Positions 18,197 through 28,125 are shown, counted from the stretch's first letter. The stretch is DNA of 64,000 nt from Mediterranea sp. An20 (GCF_002160055.1 NZ_NFJV01000004.1:1-64000); one strand, 5' to 3'. Made by a program: numbers and translations. The notes: generated by a model from the letters alone, not told the origin.

Positions 18197-19585
18197 ATGA
18201 ACAACATCGAAAACATACAATCTGTTTATTTCGTCGGTGCCGGAGGCATTGGCATGAGTGCCCTCATCCGCTATTTCTTGTCGCAGGGTAAACAGGTGGC
18301 AGGCTACGACCGTACGCCCAGTCCGCTTACCGCACGACTCATCAAGGAGGGAGCACGCATCCATTACGAAGAAGACGTGGAACTTATCCCCGATGATTGC
18401 CGCCGGAAAGAAAGTACACTGGTAGTCTACACGCCGGCTGTGCCACAAACGCACCAGGAATTAACCTGGTTCCGGGCACAAGGCTTCGAAATGCACAAAC
18501 GGGCACAAGTGTTGGGACTCATCACGCGCAGCACCAAAGGACTGTGCGTAGCAGGGACTCATGGCAAAACCACTACCAGTACCATGGCAGCCCATCTGCT
18601 CCACCAATCACAGGTAGGGTGCACAGCCTTTTTAGGCGGCATCTCGCAGAACTACGGCACCAACCTGCTGTTGTCGAAAGAAAGCCCCTACACCGTCATA
18701 GAAGCCGACGAGTTCGACCGTTCGTTTCATTGGCTTACTCCGTGGATGAGTGTCATCACAGCCACAGACCCTGACCATTTAGACATCTACGGCACCCGTG
18801 AGGCCTATTTGGAAAGCTTTCGGCACTACACCACCCTCATCCGTCCGGGCGGTGCACTGATTATACACCGGGGACTGGATTTGACCCCTGACGTGCAACC
18901 GGGTGTACGTATTTATACTTACGACCGGGAGAAGGGTGACTTCCATGCTGAAAACATCCGTATCGGAGGGGGAGAAATCATCATGGACTTTGTAGCTCCA
19001 GATACCCGCATTGCAGATGTCCACTTAGGGGTGCCAGTCAGCATAAATATCGAGAACGGTGTAGCAGCCATGGCCTTGGCACACTTGAACGGGGTTACGG
19101 ACATGGAAATCAAACAGGGTATGGAAAGCTTCAGAGGTGTGGAACGGCGCTTCGACTTCAAACTGAAGACGCCCTGCACGGCCGTACTGTGTGATTATGC
19201 TCACCATCCGGCAGAAATTGCCCAAAGCATCCGCTCCATACGGGAACTATACGCGGGACAAAAAATCACTGCAGTCTTCCAGCCTCATCTCTATACACGC
19301 ACAAGAGATTTCTACCAAGAGTTCGCCGACAGCCTCTCTCTGGCAGATGAAGTAATTCTGACGGACATCTATCCGGCCCGCGAAGAGCCCATACCCGGAG
19401 TAACAAGCGAGCTTATCTACAACCATCTGCGCCCTGGCATCAGAAAGCAGTTGTGCCGCAAAGATGAGGTGCCCGAACTGTTCCGACAGAAAGAGGCAGA
19501 GAAAGGCGTTGTCATTCTGCTGGGAGCCGGAGACATCGACCGCTATGCGGACGACATCGCCCGACAGTTTGCAGATAAAATATAA
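18197..19585 (+). CDS. murC: UDP-MurNAc:L-alanine ligase MurC
   Basis: The product has 462 residues. The N-terminal UDP-binding motif is FVGAGGIGMSAL and the P-loop GTHGKTTTST. EADEFDRSF, DPDHLDIYG, and the C-terminal DYAHHPAEI and FQPHLYTRT blocks are diagnostic of MurC. It begins the cytoplasmic peptide-stem pathway. A good purine-rich ribosome site (AAAAGGAG) precedes the ATG, which is unusual because most genes here lack a Shine-Dalgarno. ftsQ follows 21 bp later. Confidence 0.96.
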   Translation: MNNIENIQSVYFVGAGGIGMSALIRYFLSQGKQVAGYDRTPSPLTARLIKEGARIHYEEDVELIPDDCRRKESTLVVYTPAVPQTHQELTWFRAQGFEMHKRAQVLGLITRSTKGLCVAGTHGKTTTSTMAAHLLHQSQVGCTAFLGGISQNYGTNLLLSKESPYTVIEADEFDRSFHWLTPWMSVITATDPDHLDIYGTREAYLESFRHYTTLIRPGGALIIHRGLDLTPDVQPGVRIYTYDREKGDFHAENIRIGGGEIIMDFVAPDTRIADVHLGVPVSINIENGVAAMALAHLNGVTDMEIKQGMESFRGVERRFDFKLKTPCTAVLCDYAHHPAEIAQSIRSIRELYAGQKITAVFQPHLYTRTRDFYQEFADSLSLADEVILTDIYPAREEPIPGVTSELIYNHLRPGIRKQLCRKDEVPELFRQKEAEKGVVILLGAGDIDRYADDIARQFADKI

Positions 19586-19606
19586 ATCATAAAACCAAGA
19601 AGAGCC

Positions 19607-20347
19607 ATGCTGAAGAAAATCCTGACAACAGTCTGTACTGTACTGGCAGCGGCCTACCTTTTTCTGGCCGTCACTGCTTTCAACCGCAAACCTGCCGGAA
19701 GAGTGTGCGAGGACCTCGAACTGGTCATACGTGATACGGTATATGCCGGCTTTATAACCCAAAAGGAAGTGATTTCCTTACTGGACAAGAGCGGACTGAA
19801 TCCCGTAGGAAAGAACCCCGACGCTACAGACACACGCGCCATGGAACAGGCATTGGCCCAACATCCGCTCATTGATGGGGTGGAATGCTACAAAACTCCC
19901 AGCGGGAAAGTCTGCGTAGAAGTAAGCCAACGTATCCCCATACTGCGCATCATGAGCAACAACGGAGAGAACTACTACGTGGATAACCGAGGCAAGGTGA
20001 TGCCTGTCAGCGCCAAATGCATAGCGCACGTGGCGGTGGCTACGGGAAGCATCAGCCAGGACTTCGCCACCCGGCAGCTCTACCCTTTCGGACTCTTTCT
20101 GCAGAACGATGCTTTCTGGAACGCGCAGACAGAACAAATTCATGTGCTGCCCGACAACACCATTGAATTGGTGCCGCGGGTGGGCGATCATCTCATTTAT
20201 ATGGGTAAGCTGAAAAACTACCGCAGAAAGTTAGAGCGAGTCAGGTTGTTTTATGAAAAAGCACTGAACCAGGTGGGATGGAACAAATACTCACGCATCA
20301 ATGTAGAGTTTGACAACCAAATTATCTGCACGAGACGGGAACAATGA
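19607..20347 (+). CDS. ftsQ: Division protein FtsQ
   Basis: The product has 246 residues: a short cytoplasmic start, one membrane helix at about 5-23, and an extracytoplasmic POTRA-like region (about 35-105). An FtsQ beta domain follows, with the YYVDNRGKVMPVS block. It bridges FtsL/FtsB to later division proteins. The sequence is divergent, as usual for the family, so topology and position (between murC and ftsA) carry much of the call. Confidence 0.92.
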   Translation: MLKKILTTVCTVLAAAYLFLAVTAFNRKPAGRVCEDLELVIRDTVYAGFITQKEVISLLDKSGLNPVGKNPDATDTRAMEQALAQHPLIDGVECYKTPSGKVCVEVSQRIPILRIMSNNGENYYVDNRGKVMPVSAKCIAHVAVATGSISQDFATRQLYPFGLFLQNDAFWNAQTEQIHVLPDNTIELVPRVGDHLIYMGKLKNYRRKLERVRLFYEKALNQVGWNKYSRINVEFDNQIICTRREQ

Positions 20348-20407
20348 TAGGAACCCCGTTCCTACAGTTCAACAAGGAAAAAATAAAACAATATAAAAAC
20401 AACAACT

Positions 20408-21862
20408 ATGTCAACAACCGATTTTATAGCCGCCATCGAACTGAGTTCGTCCCGCATCGCCGGTATTGCCGGAAAGAGGCAGAACGATGGAAGCACTGAG
20501 GTCCTGGCTTATGCCTGCGAGGATTCCTCTGCTTTTGTACGCAAGGGACAGGTTTACAACATCGACAAAGCCGCCCATGCCATACAGAACATTGTGACAG
20601 AACTGGAGAAACAGCTCGGCACTACTGTGGCCAAGGTCTACGCCGGAATAGCCGGGCAGTCGTTGCGCACAGTAGAGAACCGCGTCAACCACACGCTGGA
20701 AGAGGAAGACATCATTTCAGCCGGATTAGTAGACCGGCTGTGTGATGAAAACCGCGACCTGCCGCTGGCCGACATGTGTGTACTCGATGTTGCCCCGCAG
20801 GAATACAAGATTGACAATGCCCTGCATACCGACCCCGTGGGAGTGGCCGGACGCAACATCACAGCCCGTTTTCTCAACATTATCGCACGCCACCAGCTGC
20901 GAAAGAACTTAGAACAAGCCTTTGAGAAAGCCGGAGTCAAAGTGGCCGACATGCTTGTGGCACCTCTCGCCATGGCCCACGCTGTATTGACCGAAAGCGA
21001 AATGCGCGCCGGATGCGCCTTAGTAGACCTCGGTGCAGGCACTACTACCGTGCAGGTATACAAAAACAACATCCTCCGCTACCTCTGCGTACTTCCGTTG
21101 GGAGGCAACAACATTACACACGACCTTACCAGCCTGAAGATTGAGGAGGGTGAAGCTGAGAACCTGAAACTGCATTATGGAAATGCCATTTGCACGGACG
21201 ACGATGACGATGATGAGGCTTCTGTACCTTGTCGGCTGAACGACGGACGCGATGTGAAACTGCATGAACTGAATGACATCGTTGGCGCACGAGCCGAAGA
21301 AATCATGTCTAATGCATGGAACCAGATTCAACTGTCGGGCTACGAAAACGAGCTATTCGCCGGAGTAGTGCTGACAGGAGGAGGCTCATGCCTGCCGGGC
21401 ACAGAAACCCTGTTCCGCAACGTCAGCCGTACTGACAAAGTGCGTACGGCGCGCTTCGTACGCGAAAGTCTCCACGGGCACGAAGAAGAACTTGGCCAGG
21501 ATGCCCGCTTGAACACCTTGCTGGGACTGTTGCTGGCAGGACGCGACAATTGCGCCCGCCCCTCCTCTGCCAGTCGGCCAGCACAGGCTTCCATCTTCAC
21601 ACAGGAGGAAATGAAACCTGACACGCCCCCCACCCCAGCCCAGACAGTAGAAACACCCCACACTGAAACTACACACAAGACTGAGGAAAACGAGAAGCCC
21701 GTGCAAGATACCTCCAAGACTCCCGAAAAAGAGCAAGAAAAGGAAGACAAAGGGAAAAACAAGAACCACGGTAAAGATAAGAAGAAAAGTTCCCCCTTCG
21801 GAAAAATCATCGACCTCTTCCGCGACGGTATGCTCGACGAGAGTGATTCCATCAAGAACTGA
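20408..21862 (+). CDS. ftsA: Cell division actin homologue FtsA
   Basis: The product has 484 residues with an actin-like ATPase core. The phosphate-1 segment is near residue 10 (AAIELSSSRIAGIAGK), the SHS2 subdomain about 80-165, phosphate-2 is LVDLGAGTTTV near 203-213, and the adenosine segment VLTGGGSCLPG near 320. FtsA tethers FtsZ to the membrane. It is about 70 residues longer than typical FtsA: after residue 395 comes a Pro/Thr/Lys/Glu-rich disordered linker. The protein ends with an amphipathic SSPFGKIIDLFRDGML segment that should be the membrane-targeting helix. Confidence 0.96.
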   Translation: MSTTDFIAAIELSSSRIAGIAGKRQNDGSTEVLAYACEDSSAFVRKGQVYNIDKAAHAIQNIVTELEKQLGTTVAKVYAGIAGQSLRTVENRVNHTLEEEDIISAGLVDRLCDENRDLPLADMCVLDVAPQEYKIDNALHTDPVGVAGRNITARFLNIIARHQLRKNLEQAFEKAGVKVADMLVAPLAMAHAVLTESEMRAGCALVDLGAGTTTVQVYKNNILRYLCVLPLGGNNITHDLTSLKIEEGEAENLKLHYGNAICTDDDDDDEASVPCRLNDGRDVKLHELNDIVGARAEEIMSNAWNQIQLSGYENELFAGVVLTGGGSCLPGTETLFRNVSRTDKVRTARFVRESLHGHEEELGQDARLNTLLGLLLAGRDNCARPSSASRPAQASIFTQEEMKPDTPPTPAQTVETPHTETTHKTEENEKPVQDTSKTPEKEQEKEDKGKNKNHGKDKKKSSPFGKIIDLFRDGMLDESDSIKN

Positions 21863-21890
21863 AATATAGAACAAAGAAAAAATAGAAGAT

Positions 21891-23192
21891 ATGGACGACA
21901 GAGTACAATTCGACCTGCCCGCTTCACCGAAAATCATTAAAGTCATCGGCGTAGGCGGGGGTGGCGGCAACGCCGTCAACCACATGTATCGCGAAGGTAT
22001 CCACGAAGTGACCTTCGTAGTATGCAATACCGACCGCAAAGCACTTGAAGAATCGCCTGTGCCCGTTAAACTACAACTGGGACACGAGGGACTGGGGGCC
22101 GGCAACCGCCCCGGAAAGGCTAAAGAAGCCACCGAGGAAAGTATCGAAGAAGTAAAACAGATGCTCAACGACGGTACACGCATGGTGTTTATCACGGCCG
22201 GAATGGGAGGAGGTACCGGAACGGGAGCAGCACCCACCATAGCGCGCGTCACCAAAGAGATGGACATCCTCACCGTGGGCATTGTCACCATTCCATTCCG
22301 CTGGGAAGGCGACCGCAAAATAGACCAGGCCCTTGACGGCGTGGAAGAAATCAGCAAAAACGTCGACGCTCTGCTGGTCATCAACAACGAGAAACTGGGC
22401 GAGATCTATCCCGACCTCTCTGTCAGAAACGCTTTTGCCAAGGCTAATGACACATTGCTCGTTGCTGCCAAGAGCATTGCCGAAATCATCACCATGCGCG
22501 GCATCATCAACCTCGACTTCAACGATGTGAAAACTGTCATGAAGGATGGAGGCGTAGCCATTATGAGTACCGGTTACGGCGAAGGAGAAAACCGTGTCAG
22601 CAAGGCTATCGACAATGCCAAGCATTCACCCTTGTTGAACAACAACAACATCTTCGACTCAAAGAAAGTGCTGCTCAACATAGCCTACAGCCCTGAGCAC
22701 GAACTTATGATGAGTGAGATGGATGAGGTGAAGGACTTTATGAACCAATTCAACCGCGACTTCGAGACCAAATTCGGTATGGCCGAAGACCCGCAGCTGG
22801 GCGCACAGGTCAAAATCACTTTGCTTGCCACCGGCTTCGGCATTCAGGACATACACATGAAGGAGATGGACGAACGCATCGAACAGCGTACCCTTGAGGA
22901 ACAAAAAAGGCTGCAGGAACTGGCTGCACGGCGCGATGACTACTACGGCAAGGATGCTCACGGCAAATACCGCCCCGGACGCCACCGCCAGATTTTCCTC
23001 TTCTCGCCTGCCGACCTCGACAACGATGAGGTGGTCAGCCTTGTAGAAAATTCACCTACCTGGCGACGCACCAAGACTACCCTCAACGCCATCCGGAATA
23101 AAGCCGAGCAAGAAAGCCATGCGGCTACAGAAGGTACTGCTCCCGGAACTGATGCTACAGAAACAACAGAAGAAGGCGTTATAACATTCTGA
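21891..23192 (+). CDS. ftsZ: Cell division tubulin homologue FtsZ
   Basis: The product has 433 residues. The GTP-binding motifs are GVGGGGGNAVNHM near 19-31 and the tubulin signature G106GGTGTG112. The T7 loop NLDFNDVKTVM is present. It forms the cytokinetic ring. The tail after residue 330 is Arg/Gln-rich, then acidic, ending in GVITF. I do not see the DIPxFLR-type peptide used by proteobacterial FtsZ to bind FtsA, consistent with divergence of this tail in Bacteroidetes. ftsA ends 28 bp upstream. Confidence 0.97.
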   Translation: MDDRVQFDLPASPKIIKVIGVGGGGGNAVNHMYREGIHEVTFVVCNTDRKALEESPVPVKLQLGHEGLGAGNRPGKAKEATEESIEEVKQMLNDGTRMVFITAGMGGGTGTGAAPTIARVTKEMDILTVGIVTIPFRWEGDRKIDQALDGVEEISKNVDALLVINNEKLGEIYPDLSVRNAFAKANDTLLVAAKSIAEIITMRGIINLDFNDVKTVMKDGGVAIMSTGYGEGENRVSKAIDNAKHSPLLNNNNIFDSKKVLLNIAYSPEHELMMSEMDEVKDFMNQFNRDFETKFGMAEDPQLGAQVKITLLATGFGIQDIHMKEMDERIEQRTLEEQKRLQELAARRDDYYGKDAHGKYRPGRHRQIFLFSPADLDNDEVVSLVENSPTWRRTKTTLNAIRNKAEQESHAATEGTAPGTDATETTEEGVITF

Positions 23193-23303
23193 TAACCTCA
23201 TACAAGACTACGGGTAAAGCTGCCGTTTTCCATATATCCGGCACTGCCCGTAGCCCCATTAACCATTAAGCATTAAGCATTAACCATTAACCATTCAGCA
23301 ATC

Positions 23304-23756
23304 ATGGATTTATTCGACAAAGTCAGCGAAGACATTAAAACCGCAATGAAGGCCAAAGACAAAGTAGCCCTCCAGACACTGAGAAACATAAAAAAGGTAT
23401 TCCTTGAAGCCAAGACCGCACCGGGTGCCAATGATACACTGAACGATGCCGATGCCTTGAAGCTCATTCAGAAACTTGCCAAACAGGGCAAAGATGCCGC
23501 TGCCATTTACGTAGAGCAGGGACGGCAAGACCTGGCAGACGAGGAACTGGCCCAGGTCAAAGTAATGGAAGCTTACCTGCCCCAGCAGATGACGCCCGAA
23601 GAGCTGGAAGCTGCCCTGCGGGAAATCATTGCCGAAACCGGTACTGCCGGTCCCAAAGACATGGGCAAAGTGATGGGGCTGGCCACCAAACGGCTGGCAG
23701 GACAAGCCGAAGGACGGGCCATCTCCGCTAAGGTAAAGGAACTGTTGAACAATTAA
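23304..23756 (+). CDS. YqeY/GatB-domain-like protein
   Basis: The product has 150 residues and is mostly helical. It matches the YqeY family, which resembles the C-terminal tRNA-binding tail domain of GatB: MDLFDKVSEDIKTAMKAKD at the start, LPQQMTPEELE and PKDMGKVMG in the C-terminal half. Its role is not established; a function around tRNA-dependent amidation is guessed for the family. It follows ftsZ by 111 bp, a spacer with a (C/G)CATTAA 7-bp repeat (about 23258-23298). It is the last gene before a terminator, so it is probably cotranscribed with the dcw cluster. Confidence 0.9.
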   Translation: MDLFDKVSEDIKTAMKAKDKVALQTLRNIKKVFLEAKTAPGANDTLNDADALKLIQKLAKQGKDAAAIYVEQGRQDLADEELAQVKVMEAYLPQQMTPEELEAALREIIAETGTAGPKDMGKVMGLATKRLAGQAEGRAISAKVKELLNN

Positions 23757-23765
23757 ATCGGCACA

Positions 23766-23851
23766 CAAGCAGGCTATAAGGCATTCTCCCTCTGCTGCAC
23801 CAGAAAAGCGAAGCATCAGAGTGGCAAATCCCTGTAGCCTGCTTGTTTTTT
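23766..23851 (+). terminator. Terminator closing the dcw/yqeY transcript
   Basis: The perfect 11-bp arms CAAGCAGGCTA (23766-23776) and TAGCCTGCTTG (23835-23845) run straight into a T-run. The loop is unusually long, at 58 nt. Confidence 0.8.
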
Positions 23852-23884
23852 ACACTTTCTCCCGATGACGTAGTGCTATTCTGC

Positions 23885-25132
23885 CTACACTCTCACTTGA
23901 CCATCCCCCTCAATCAGCCACTTATAAGTCGTGATTTCTTCCAGTGCCATGGGCCCACGGGCATGCAGTTTCTGGGTGCTGATGCCTATTTCTGCTCCGA
24001 GGCCGAACTGGGCTCCATCGGTAAAAGAAGTGGGAGCATTATGATACACACAGGCTGCATCTACCTGGCAAAGGAAACGGGATGCCTGCTCCCGGTCTTC
24101 CGTCACGATAGACTCACTGTGGCGGGAACCATACCGGCTGATATGCTCCAAAGCCTCTTCCAAAGAAGAAACGGTCTTGATGGCCATCTTGTAATCCAGA
24201 TATTCTGTGCCATAACTCTCCGGCACCGCAGCCTGCAACAGGGTGGAAGGATAATGCCCGGTCAATGCCGCCAGGGCAGGTTCATCGGCATAAATCAGTA
24301 CACGACTCTGCGACAATGGTGCACAAAGAGCCGGCAAATCGGCCAAACGGCTGGCATGAACAAGCAGGCAGTCCAAAGCATTGCATACGCTGACCCGCCT
24401 TGTTTTGGCATTATGGATTATAGCGGCACCCTTGACCACATCGCCGGAAGAGTCAAAGTAGGTGTGACAGATGCCGGCACCCGTTTCGATGACCGGCACC
24501 CGGGCATGCTGTTTGACAAACTCTATCAATTGTCGGCCCCCGCGAGGAATAAGCAGGTCTATGTAGCGGTCGGCCTGGAGCAGACGCATTGTTTCCTCAT
24601 GTCCGGCAGGCAACAACTCCACGATGTGTTCGTCCATGCCCATGTCGCGCAAGACAGCCCGGATAACTGCCACGATGGCCCGGTTGGAACAGTCGGCATC
24701 GCTTCCGCCCTTCAGCACACAAGCACTGCCTGCCTTCAGACAAAGGGCAAAGACATCGAAACTGACATTGGGACGGGCCTCATAGATGACACCTATCACG
24801 CCAAAAGGCACACTGACACGCCGAAGGCGAAGGCCGTTGGGCAACGTGCTTTCCTTCAGCACCCGTCCCAACGGAGACGGCAAGGCCGCTACTTGGCGCA
24901 AACCGGAAGCAATCTCCTGCAGACGCCCTTCGGTCAGCCTCAAGCGGTCATACTTGGGACTGGCGGAATCCATGCGCGCCAAATCCTTGCGGTTTGCCTC
25001 CAGAATAAATGCCGCCTGTCTCATGGTTTCGTCGGCTACGGCCTCCAACACCCGGTTGATTTCTTCATTGCTCCGGGTAAGCAACTGCCGACCGGCCTCC
25101 CGGACAGCAGCCAAGGTATTCTCCCAATCCAT
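23885..25132 (-). CDS. proA: Gamma-glutamyl phosphate reductase ProA
   Basis: The product has 415 residues of the aldehyde-dehydrogenase superfamily. The [15 protein letters not shown] and [13 protein letters not shown] blocks bind NADPH, and the catalytic Cys lies in the NALDCLLVH segment. It reduces gamma-glutamyl phosphate to the semialdehyde, the second step of proline synthesis. I chose the ATG at 25132, 1 bp after the proB stop; two upstream in-frame ATGs lie inside proB. Operon with proB. Confidence 0.96.
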   Translation of the reverse strand: MDWENTLAAVREAGRQLLTRSNEEINRVLEAVADETMRQAAFILEANRKDLARMDSASPKYDRLRLTEGRLQEIASGLRQVAALPSPLGRVLKESTLPNGLRLRRVSVPFGVIGVIYEARPNVSFDVFALCLKAGSACVLKGGSDADCSNRAIVAVIRAVLRDMGMDEHIVELLPAGHEETMRLLQADRYIDLLIPRGGRQLIEFVKQHARVPVIETGAGICHTYFDSSGDVVKGAAIIHNAKTRRVSVCNALDCLLVHASRLADLPALCAPLSQSRVLIYADEPALAALTGHYPSTLLQAAVPESYGTEYLDYKMAIKTVSSLEEALEHISRYGSRHSESIVTEDREQASRFLCQVDAACVYHNAPTSFTDGAQFGLGAEIGISTQKLHARGPMALEEITTYKWLIEGDGQVRV

Positions 25133-25133
25133 A

Positions 25134-26264
25134 TCATTCCATGTATAAATAATCATAATGCACCACCGGCTTTTTACCATGTTTCCCAGCCGCCTCGCGG
25201 ACTTCTGCGGAACTGAAATTTGTTTTGCCCACTCCTATCGGTGTACCGTCAGCATGCAGGATGCGCACAATATCGTCTTTCTCAAACTCTCCACCGACAG
25301 CTACGACGCCTACCGGCAACACACTGACGGCCTTGTCGGACAGCAACAGTTCGGCTGCCTGACTGTTCAAGTATATAGCTCCTTTGGCAAAGCCTTCACT
25401 GTGGGCTATCCATTTCTTGACCCCCGACACCGACCGGGCAGCTGGCACAAACCGGGTATAGGCAAAAGGCGGGTCTGGCAAGGCTGGCGCGTTCTGTTCC
25501 ATCCGGAGTGCCTCGTACTTTAAGATTTCTGTCAGCACATTCTCCCGTCTGCCATTGGCAATGAACACCGCAATCCCTTCATCGGCCACCTTGCGAGCAA
25601 TGCCAGTCTTGGTCAGCATGCCTCCTCGCCCGAAACCGGAACGGGCTGTCTGTATGCAACCGGAGATGTCTTCACCGGAACGGATTTCGCGAATCACCTG
25701 CGAAGAAGGGAGGGAAGGCGGGCCGTCAAAAATGCCATCTACATTAGTTAATATAAGCAAAGCCTGCGCATCCATCATAGAAGCAATAAGGCCGGAAAGT
25801 TCGTCGTTGTCGGTAAACATCAGTTCACTGACGGCGATGGTATCATTTTCGTTCACGACAGGGAGGACACCGTTTTCCAGCATGACGGCCATGCAATTCT
25901 TCTGATTGAGATAATGACGCCGCGTAGCAAAACTTTCTTTCATGGTAAGCACTTGGGCCACGGTGATGCCGTATTCGCGAAACAATTCATAATAACGGTT
26001 GATAAGCTTAACCTGCCCCACTGCCGAGAAAAGCTGACGCTGATCCACACAGTCCAGCTTGCGCACAGGATGCAGTTCGCTCCGCCCCGAAGCAACCGCT
26101 CCGGAAGACACCAAGATAACTTCGATACCCATGCGGTGCAAGCCGGCTATCTGGTCTACCAAAGCCGACATACGCGTCACATCCGGCGTGCCATCCGGAC
26201 GGGCAAGCACATTACTGCCCACCTTGACAACGATGCGTGAAAAATAATGTTTCATAAGCGCCAT
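25134..26264 (-). CDS. proB: Glutamate 5-kinase ProB with PUA domain
   Basis: The product has 376 residues. The amino-acid kinase domain (about 5-255) has the [14 protein letters not shown] nucleotide loop, [18 protein letters not shown] and [14 protein letters not shown]-terminal PUA domain (about 275-360) includes [10 protein letters not shown] and [10 protein letters not shown]. It phosphorylates glutamate in the first step of proline synthesis and would be feedback-inhibited by proline. Translational coupling to proA is likely because only 1 bp separates them. Confidence 0.95.
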   Translation of the reverse strand: MALMKHYFSRIVVKVGSNVLARPDGTPDVTRMSALVDQIAGLHRMGIEVILVSSGAVASGRSELHPVRKLDCVDQRQLFSAVGQVKLINRYYELFREYGITVAQVLTMKESFATRRHYLNQKNCMAVMLENGVLPVVNENDTIAVSELMFTDNDELSGLIASMMDAQALLILTNVDGIFDGPPSLPSSQVIREIRSGEDISGCIQTARSGFGRGGMLTKTGIARKVADEGIAVFIANGRRENVLTEILKYEALRMEQNAPALPDPPFAYTRFVPAARSVSGVKKWIAHSEGFAKGAIYLNSQAAELLLSDKAVSVLPVGVVAVGGEFEKDDIVRILHADGTPIGVGKTNFSSAEVREAAGKHGKKPVVHYDYLYME

Positions 26265-26359
26265 GACAAAAAGAATGTTAGCCTACTACAAAAGTAGGTA
26301 TAAATCACGATTTATATGCCAGTGTGACAAGAAAAAATCAAATCTTCTTCAAAAGGAAG

Positions 26360-26425
26360 CTGCCAAGCAATTGGAAGCAGACTGCCAAGCAATTGGAACC
26401 TGGCTGCCAAGCGATTAGGAAAAGA
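26360..26425. repeat. 22-bp tandem array (3 units)
   Basis: Units start at 26360, 26382 and 26404. The first two share CTGCCAAGCAATTGGAA exactly and the third reads CTGCCAAGCGATTAGGAA. The array lies in the 258-bp gap between recO and proB and has no spacers, so it is not a CRISPR. Confidence 0.85.
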
Positions 26426-26522
26426 GCCACGCTATATAAACGGCAATCATCTGATTACGGGCAGCATACAGACAGACTTTTTCTCCCCGATCGGTAGCGG
26501 TTTCCTGCCACACCCCGCACCT

Positions 26523-27251
26523 TCAGTCGAACAACTCATGCAGCACCTCCAACGACTTCGGCCGGTGAAAGCCGGGCACATGCAGGCAATAATAATCGAT
26601 GATGACATCAAGGCAACGCGCACGCTGCTGACGGCTGAACGTAAAGAAACGCATCGTATCGAAATTCATCCGCAACAGCCGCGGAAGCAACTCTGCCTCC
26701 TGAGGCCACAAATAGTCAGAATGTGCCACAGGCCTTGCTGCAGTAAAGCAGGCACTCCGCAAATCAAACCAACAACCCGGTACATACCCCTCCACATTAG
26801 GATGCAGCCCGACGAAACGCAACAGACGCATCAGAAAGACCAAGTGGAAATTGGAAAAGCCTTCCGGACAACGGTCCAACCATATCAGCGCATTCACTAA
26901 ATAAGCAAACAACGGGCTGTCTTCTCCCCCCTCACACAATACTTCATATAAGACCTCGGCAAGAAACAATGCCATCGCCGACTTATAAGGATGAAAAGGC
27001 AACGAAACAAACGGGACAAACGGCCGTGCCCCATTAAGCACGCACACACGGGCCGTGCGTCTGAAATCGGCCTCCAACTCCACAAGAGCTAAAGGCTGAA
27101 ACTGCGAGGACCTGACCGATGCATGCCGGGAACGAGTCACCGGTACTCGAAACGATACACGCCCCGCCACCTCGGTATAAATCGTGGCAATCTGGGCAGT
27201 GTCCTTATATTTAATGGTGCGCAACACAATGCCGCGCGTCTTCTGCAACAT
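26523..27251 (-). CDS. recO: DNA repair protein RecO
   Basis: The product has 242 residues. The N-terminal OB-fold begins at MLQKTRGIVLRTIKYKD and continues through YTEVAGRVSFRVP. The C-terminal helical part contains FHLVFLMRLLRFVGLHPN, typical of Bacteroidetes RecO. It loads RecA with RecR at gaps and breaks. The reading frame is open further upstream, but only the start at 27251 matches the family and leaves no odd N-terminal extension. It is a stand-alone gene on the minus strand, divergent from the tRNA-Glu/rpsT unit. Confidence 0.92.
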   Translation of the reverse strand: MLQKTRGIVLRTIKYKDTAQIATIYTEVAGRVSFRVPVTRSRHASVRSSQFQPLALVELEADFRRTARVCVLNGARPFVPFVSLPFHPYKSAMALFLAEVLYEVLCEGGEDSPLFAYLVNALIWLDRCPEGFSNFHLVFLMRLLRFVGLHPNVEGYVPGCWFDLRSACFTAARPVAHSDYLWPQEAELLPRLLRMNFDTMRFFTFSRQQRARCLDVIIDYYCLHVPGFHRPKSLEVLHELFD

Positions 27252-27417
27252 AACAGGAAGGTTTTTATAGATGAATATCGCTCGCAAAAATAAGAAAAGA
27301 TAATGAAAACACCACCCGACAAAACCTTCTACACCCGCATTATCCCCCTCAAACAAGGCAGAAAATCCCCCGAAAACAAAAAAAATGCACTTTTCTCTCA
27401 TTTTTTTCAGAGAATGT

Positions 27418-27448
27418 TTTGCCAATTCAAAAAAACGCTCTATCTTTG
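27418..27448 (+). promoter_or_regulatory. Consensus promoter for tRNA-Glu and rpsT
   Basis: TTTG at 27418-27421 and TATCTTTG at 27441-27448 are separated by 19 bp, a textbook Bacteroidetes -33/-7 pair. The predicted start is about 55 bp before the tRNA. Confidence 0.85.
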
Positions 27449-27509
27449 CACCCGCAAACGAGAGATAAGCCGGTTGCAAAACAAAAGCGGAAACGCTTAC
27501 ACAAAGGCC

Positions 27510-27581
27510 GGCCCCTTCGTCTATCGGTTAGGACGCAAGATTTTCATTCTTGAAAGGGGGGTTCGATTCCCCCAGGGGCTA
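27510..27581 (+). tRNA. tRNA-Glu (UUC)
   Basis: 72 nt fold as a full cloverleaf. The acceptor GGCCCCT pairs with AGGGGCT (first pair G-U). The anticodon stem CAAGA/TCTTG encloses the loop TTTTCAT with anticodon TTC at 27543-27545, and the T-arm contains GGTTCGATTCC. CCA is not encoded. It is followed 40 bp later by rpsT and probably shares its promoter. Confidence 0.96.
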
Positions 27582-27621
27582 CAAAATAAAAGAATAAACG
27601 AATTAAAACAGATTAGTCGAG

Positions 27622-27876
27622 ATGGCAAATCATAAATCATCACTGAAAAGAATCAGACAGGAGGAGAAAAGAAGACTCCACAACAGATATTATGCAAAGA
27701 CAATGCGTAATGCCGTGAGAAAGCTTCGTGCCACTACGGAAAAGGCTGATGCAGTAGCTATGCTGCCGGGAGTGGTTAAACTGTTGGATAAGTTGGCAAA
27801 GAAGAACGTTATCCACAAGAACAAGGCGAACAACTTGAAGTCTAAGTTGGCTCACCACATCAACAAACTGGCATAA
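27622..27876 (+). CDS. rpsT: 30S ribosomal protein S20
   Basis: The product has 84 residues, highly basic and helical, starting [18 protein letters not shown]. The C-terminal block [19 protein letters not shown] is the S20 signature. It binds 16S rRNA early in 30S assembly. It stands alone after tRNA-Glu and ends at a terminator 24 bp downstream. Confidence 0.97.
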   Translation: MANHKSSLKRIRQEEKRRLHNRYYAKTMRNAVRKLRATTEKADAVAMLPGVVKLLDKLAKKNVIHKNKANNLKSKLAHHINKLA

Positions 27877-27899
27877 ATAAATATAATTATAATCTCAGG

Positions 27900-27935
27900 A
27901 AAGCTTTTCTTCAGTGATGAAGGAAAGCTTTTATT
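27900..27935 (+). terminator. rpsT terminator
   Basis: Arms AAAGCTTTTCTTCA (27900-27913) and TGAAGGAAAGCTTT (27918-27931) form a 14-bp stem with a GTGA loop, followed by TTATTG. Confidence 0.8.
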
Positions 27936-27975
27936 GTTTCCAACAGAGACGTTTCCACAACATACAGAAGAGTGA

Positions 27976-28125
27976 GAGAAAAGTACCTATAGTCTTTCAA
28001 AAAAACATGACCTGCTCTCTCTTCTGGGCGAAGGAAAGGTCCGAACTTTCCTCGAAAACTTTACGGAAGACGACAATCCCTGCCTCATCCGCTACCGGCT
28101 GAATGCGGAGATGTTCAAACCATAA
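27976..28125 (+). pseudogene. Remnant: C-terminus of a 6-bladed propeller-type gene
   Basis: A 49-codon frame with no start codon, closed upstream by a TGA at 27973 and ending at the TAA at 28123-28125. It reads in protein-like fashion: SLLGEGKVRTFLENF, TEDDNPCLIRYRL, then EMFKP. The EDDNP-hydrophobic ending resembles the C-termini of the two propeller lipoproteins at 44280 and 45557 (EEDNPVAI/V). I take it as the surviving 3' end of such a gene, lost between rpsT and gyrB. No other part of the gene is visible. Confidence 0.5.

Noticed and set aside
26265..26300. Small CCTAC/GTAGG hairpin upstream of proB as a riboswitch
   Set aside because: Only a 5-bp stem; no known riboswitch core or T-run follows.
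26360..26425. Short repeat arrays as CRISPR candidates
   Set aside because: Units abut with no unique spacers, unit length is 21-22 bp, and no cas genes are present.
27914..28102. 62-residue frame after rpsT
   Set aside because: It begins inside the terminator loop; the protein-like signal in this region is in another frame (27976-28125).
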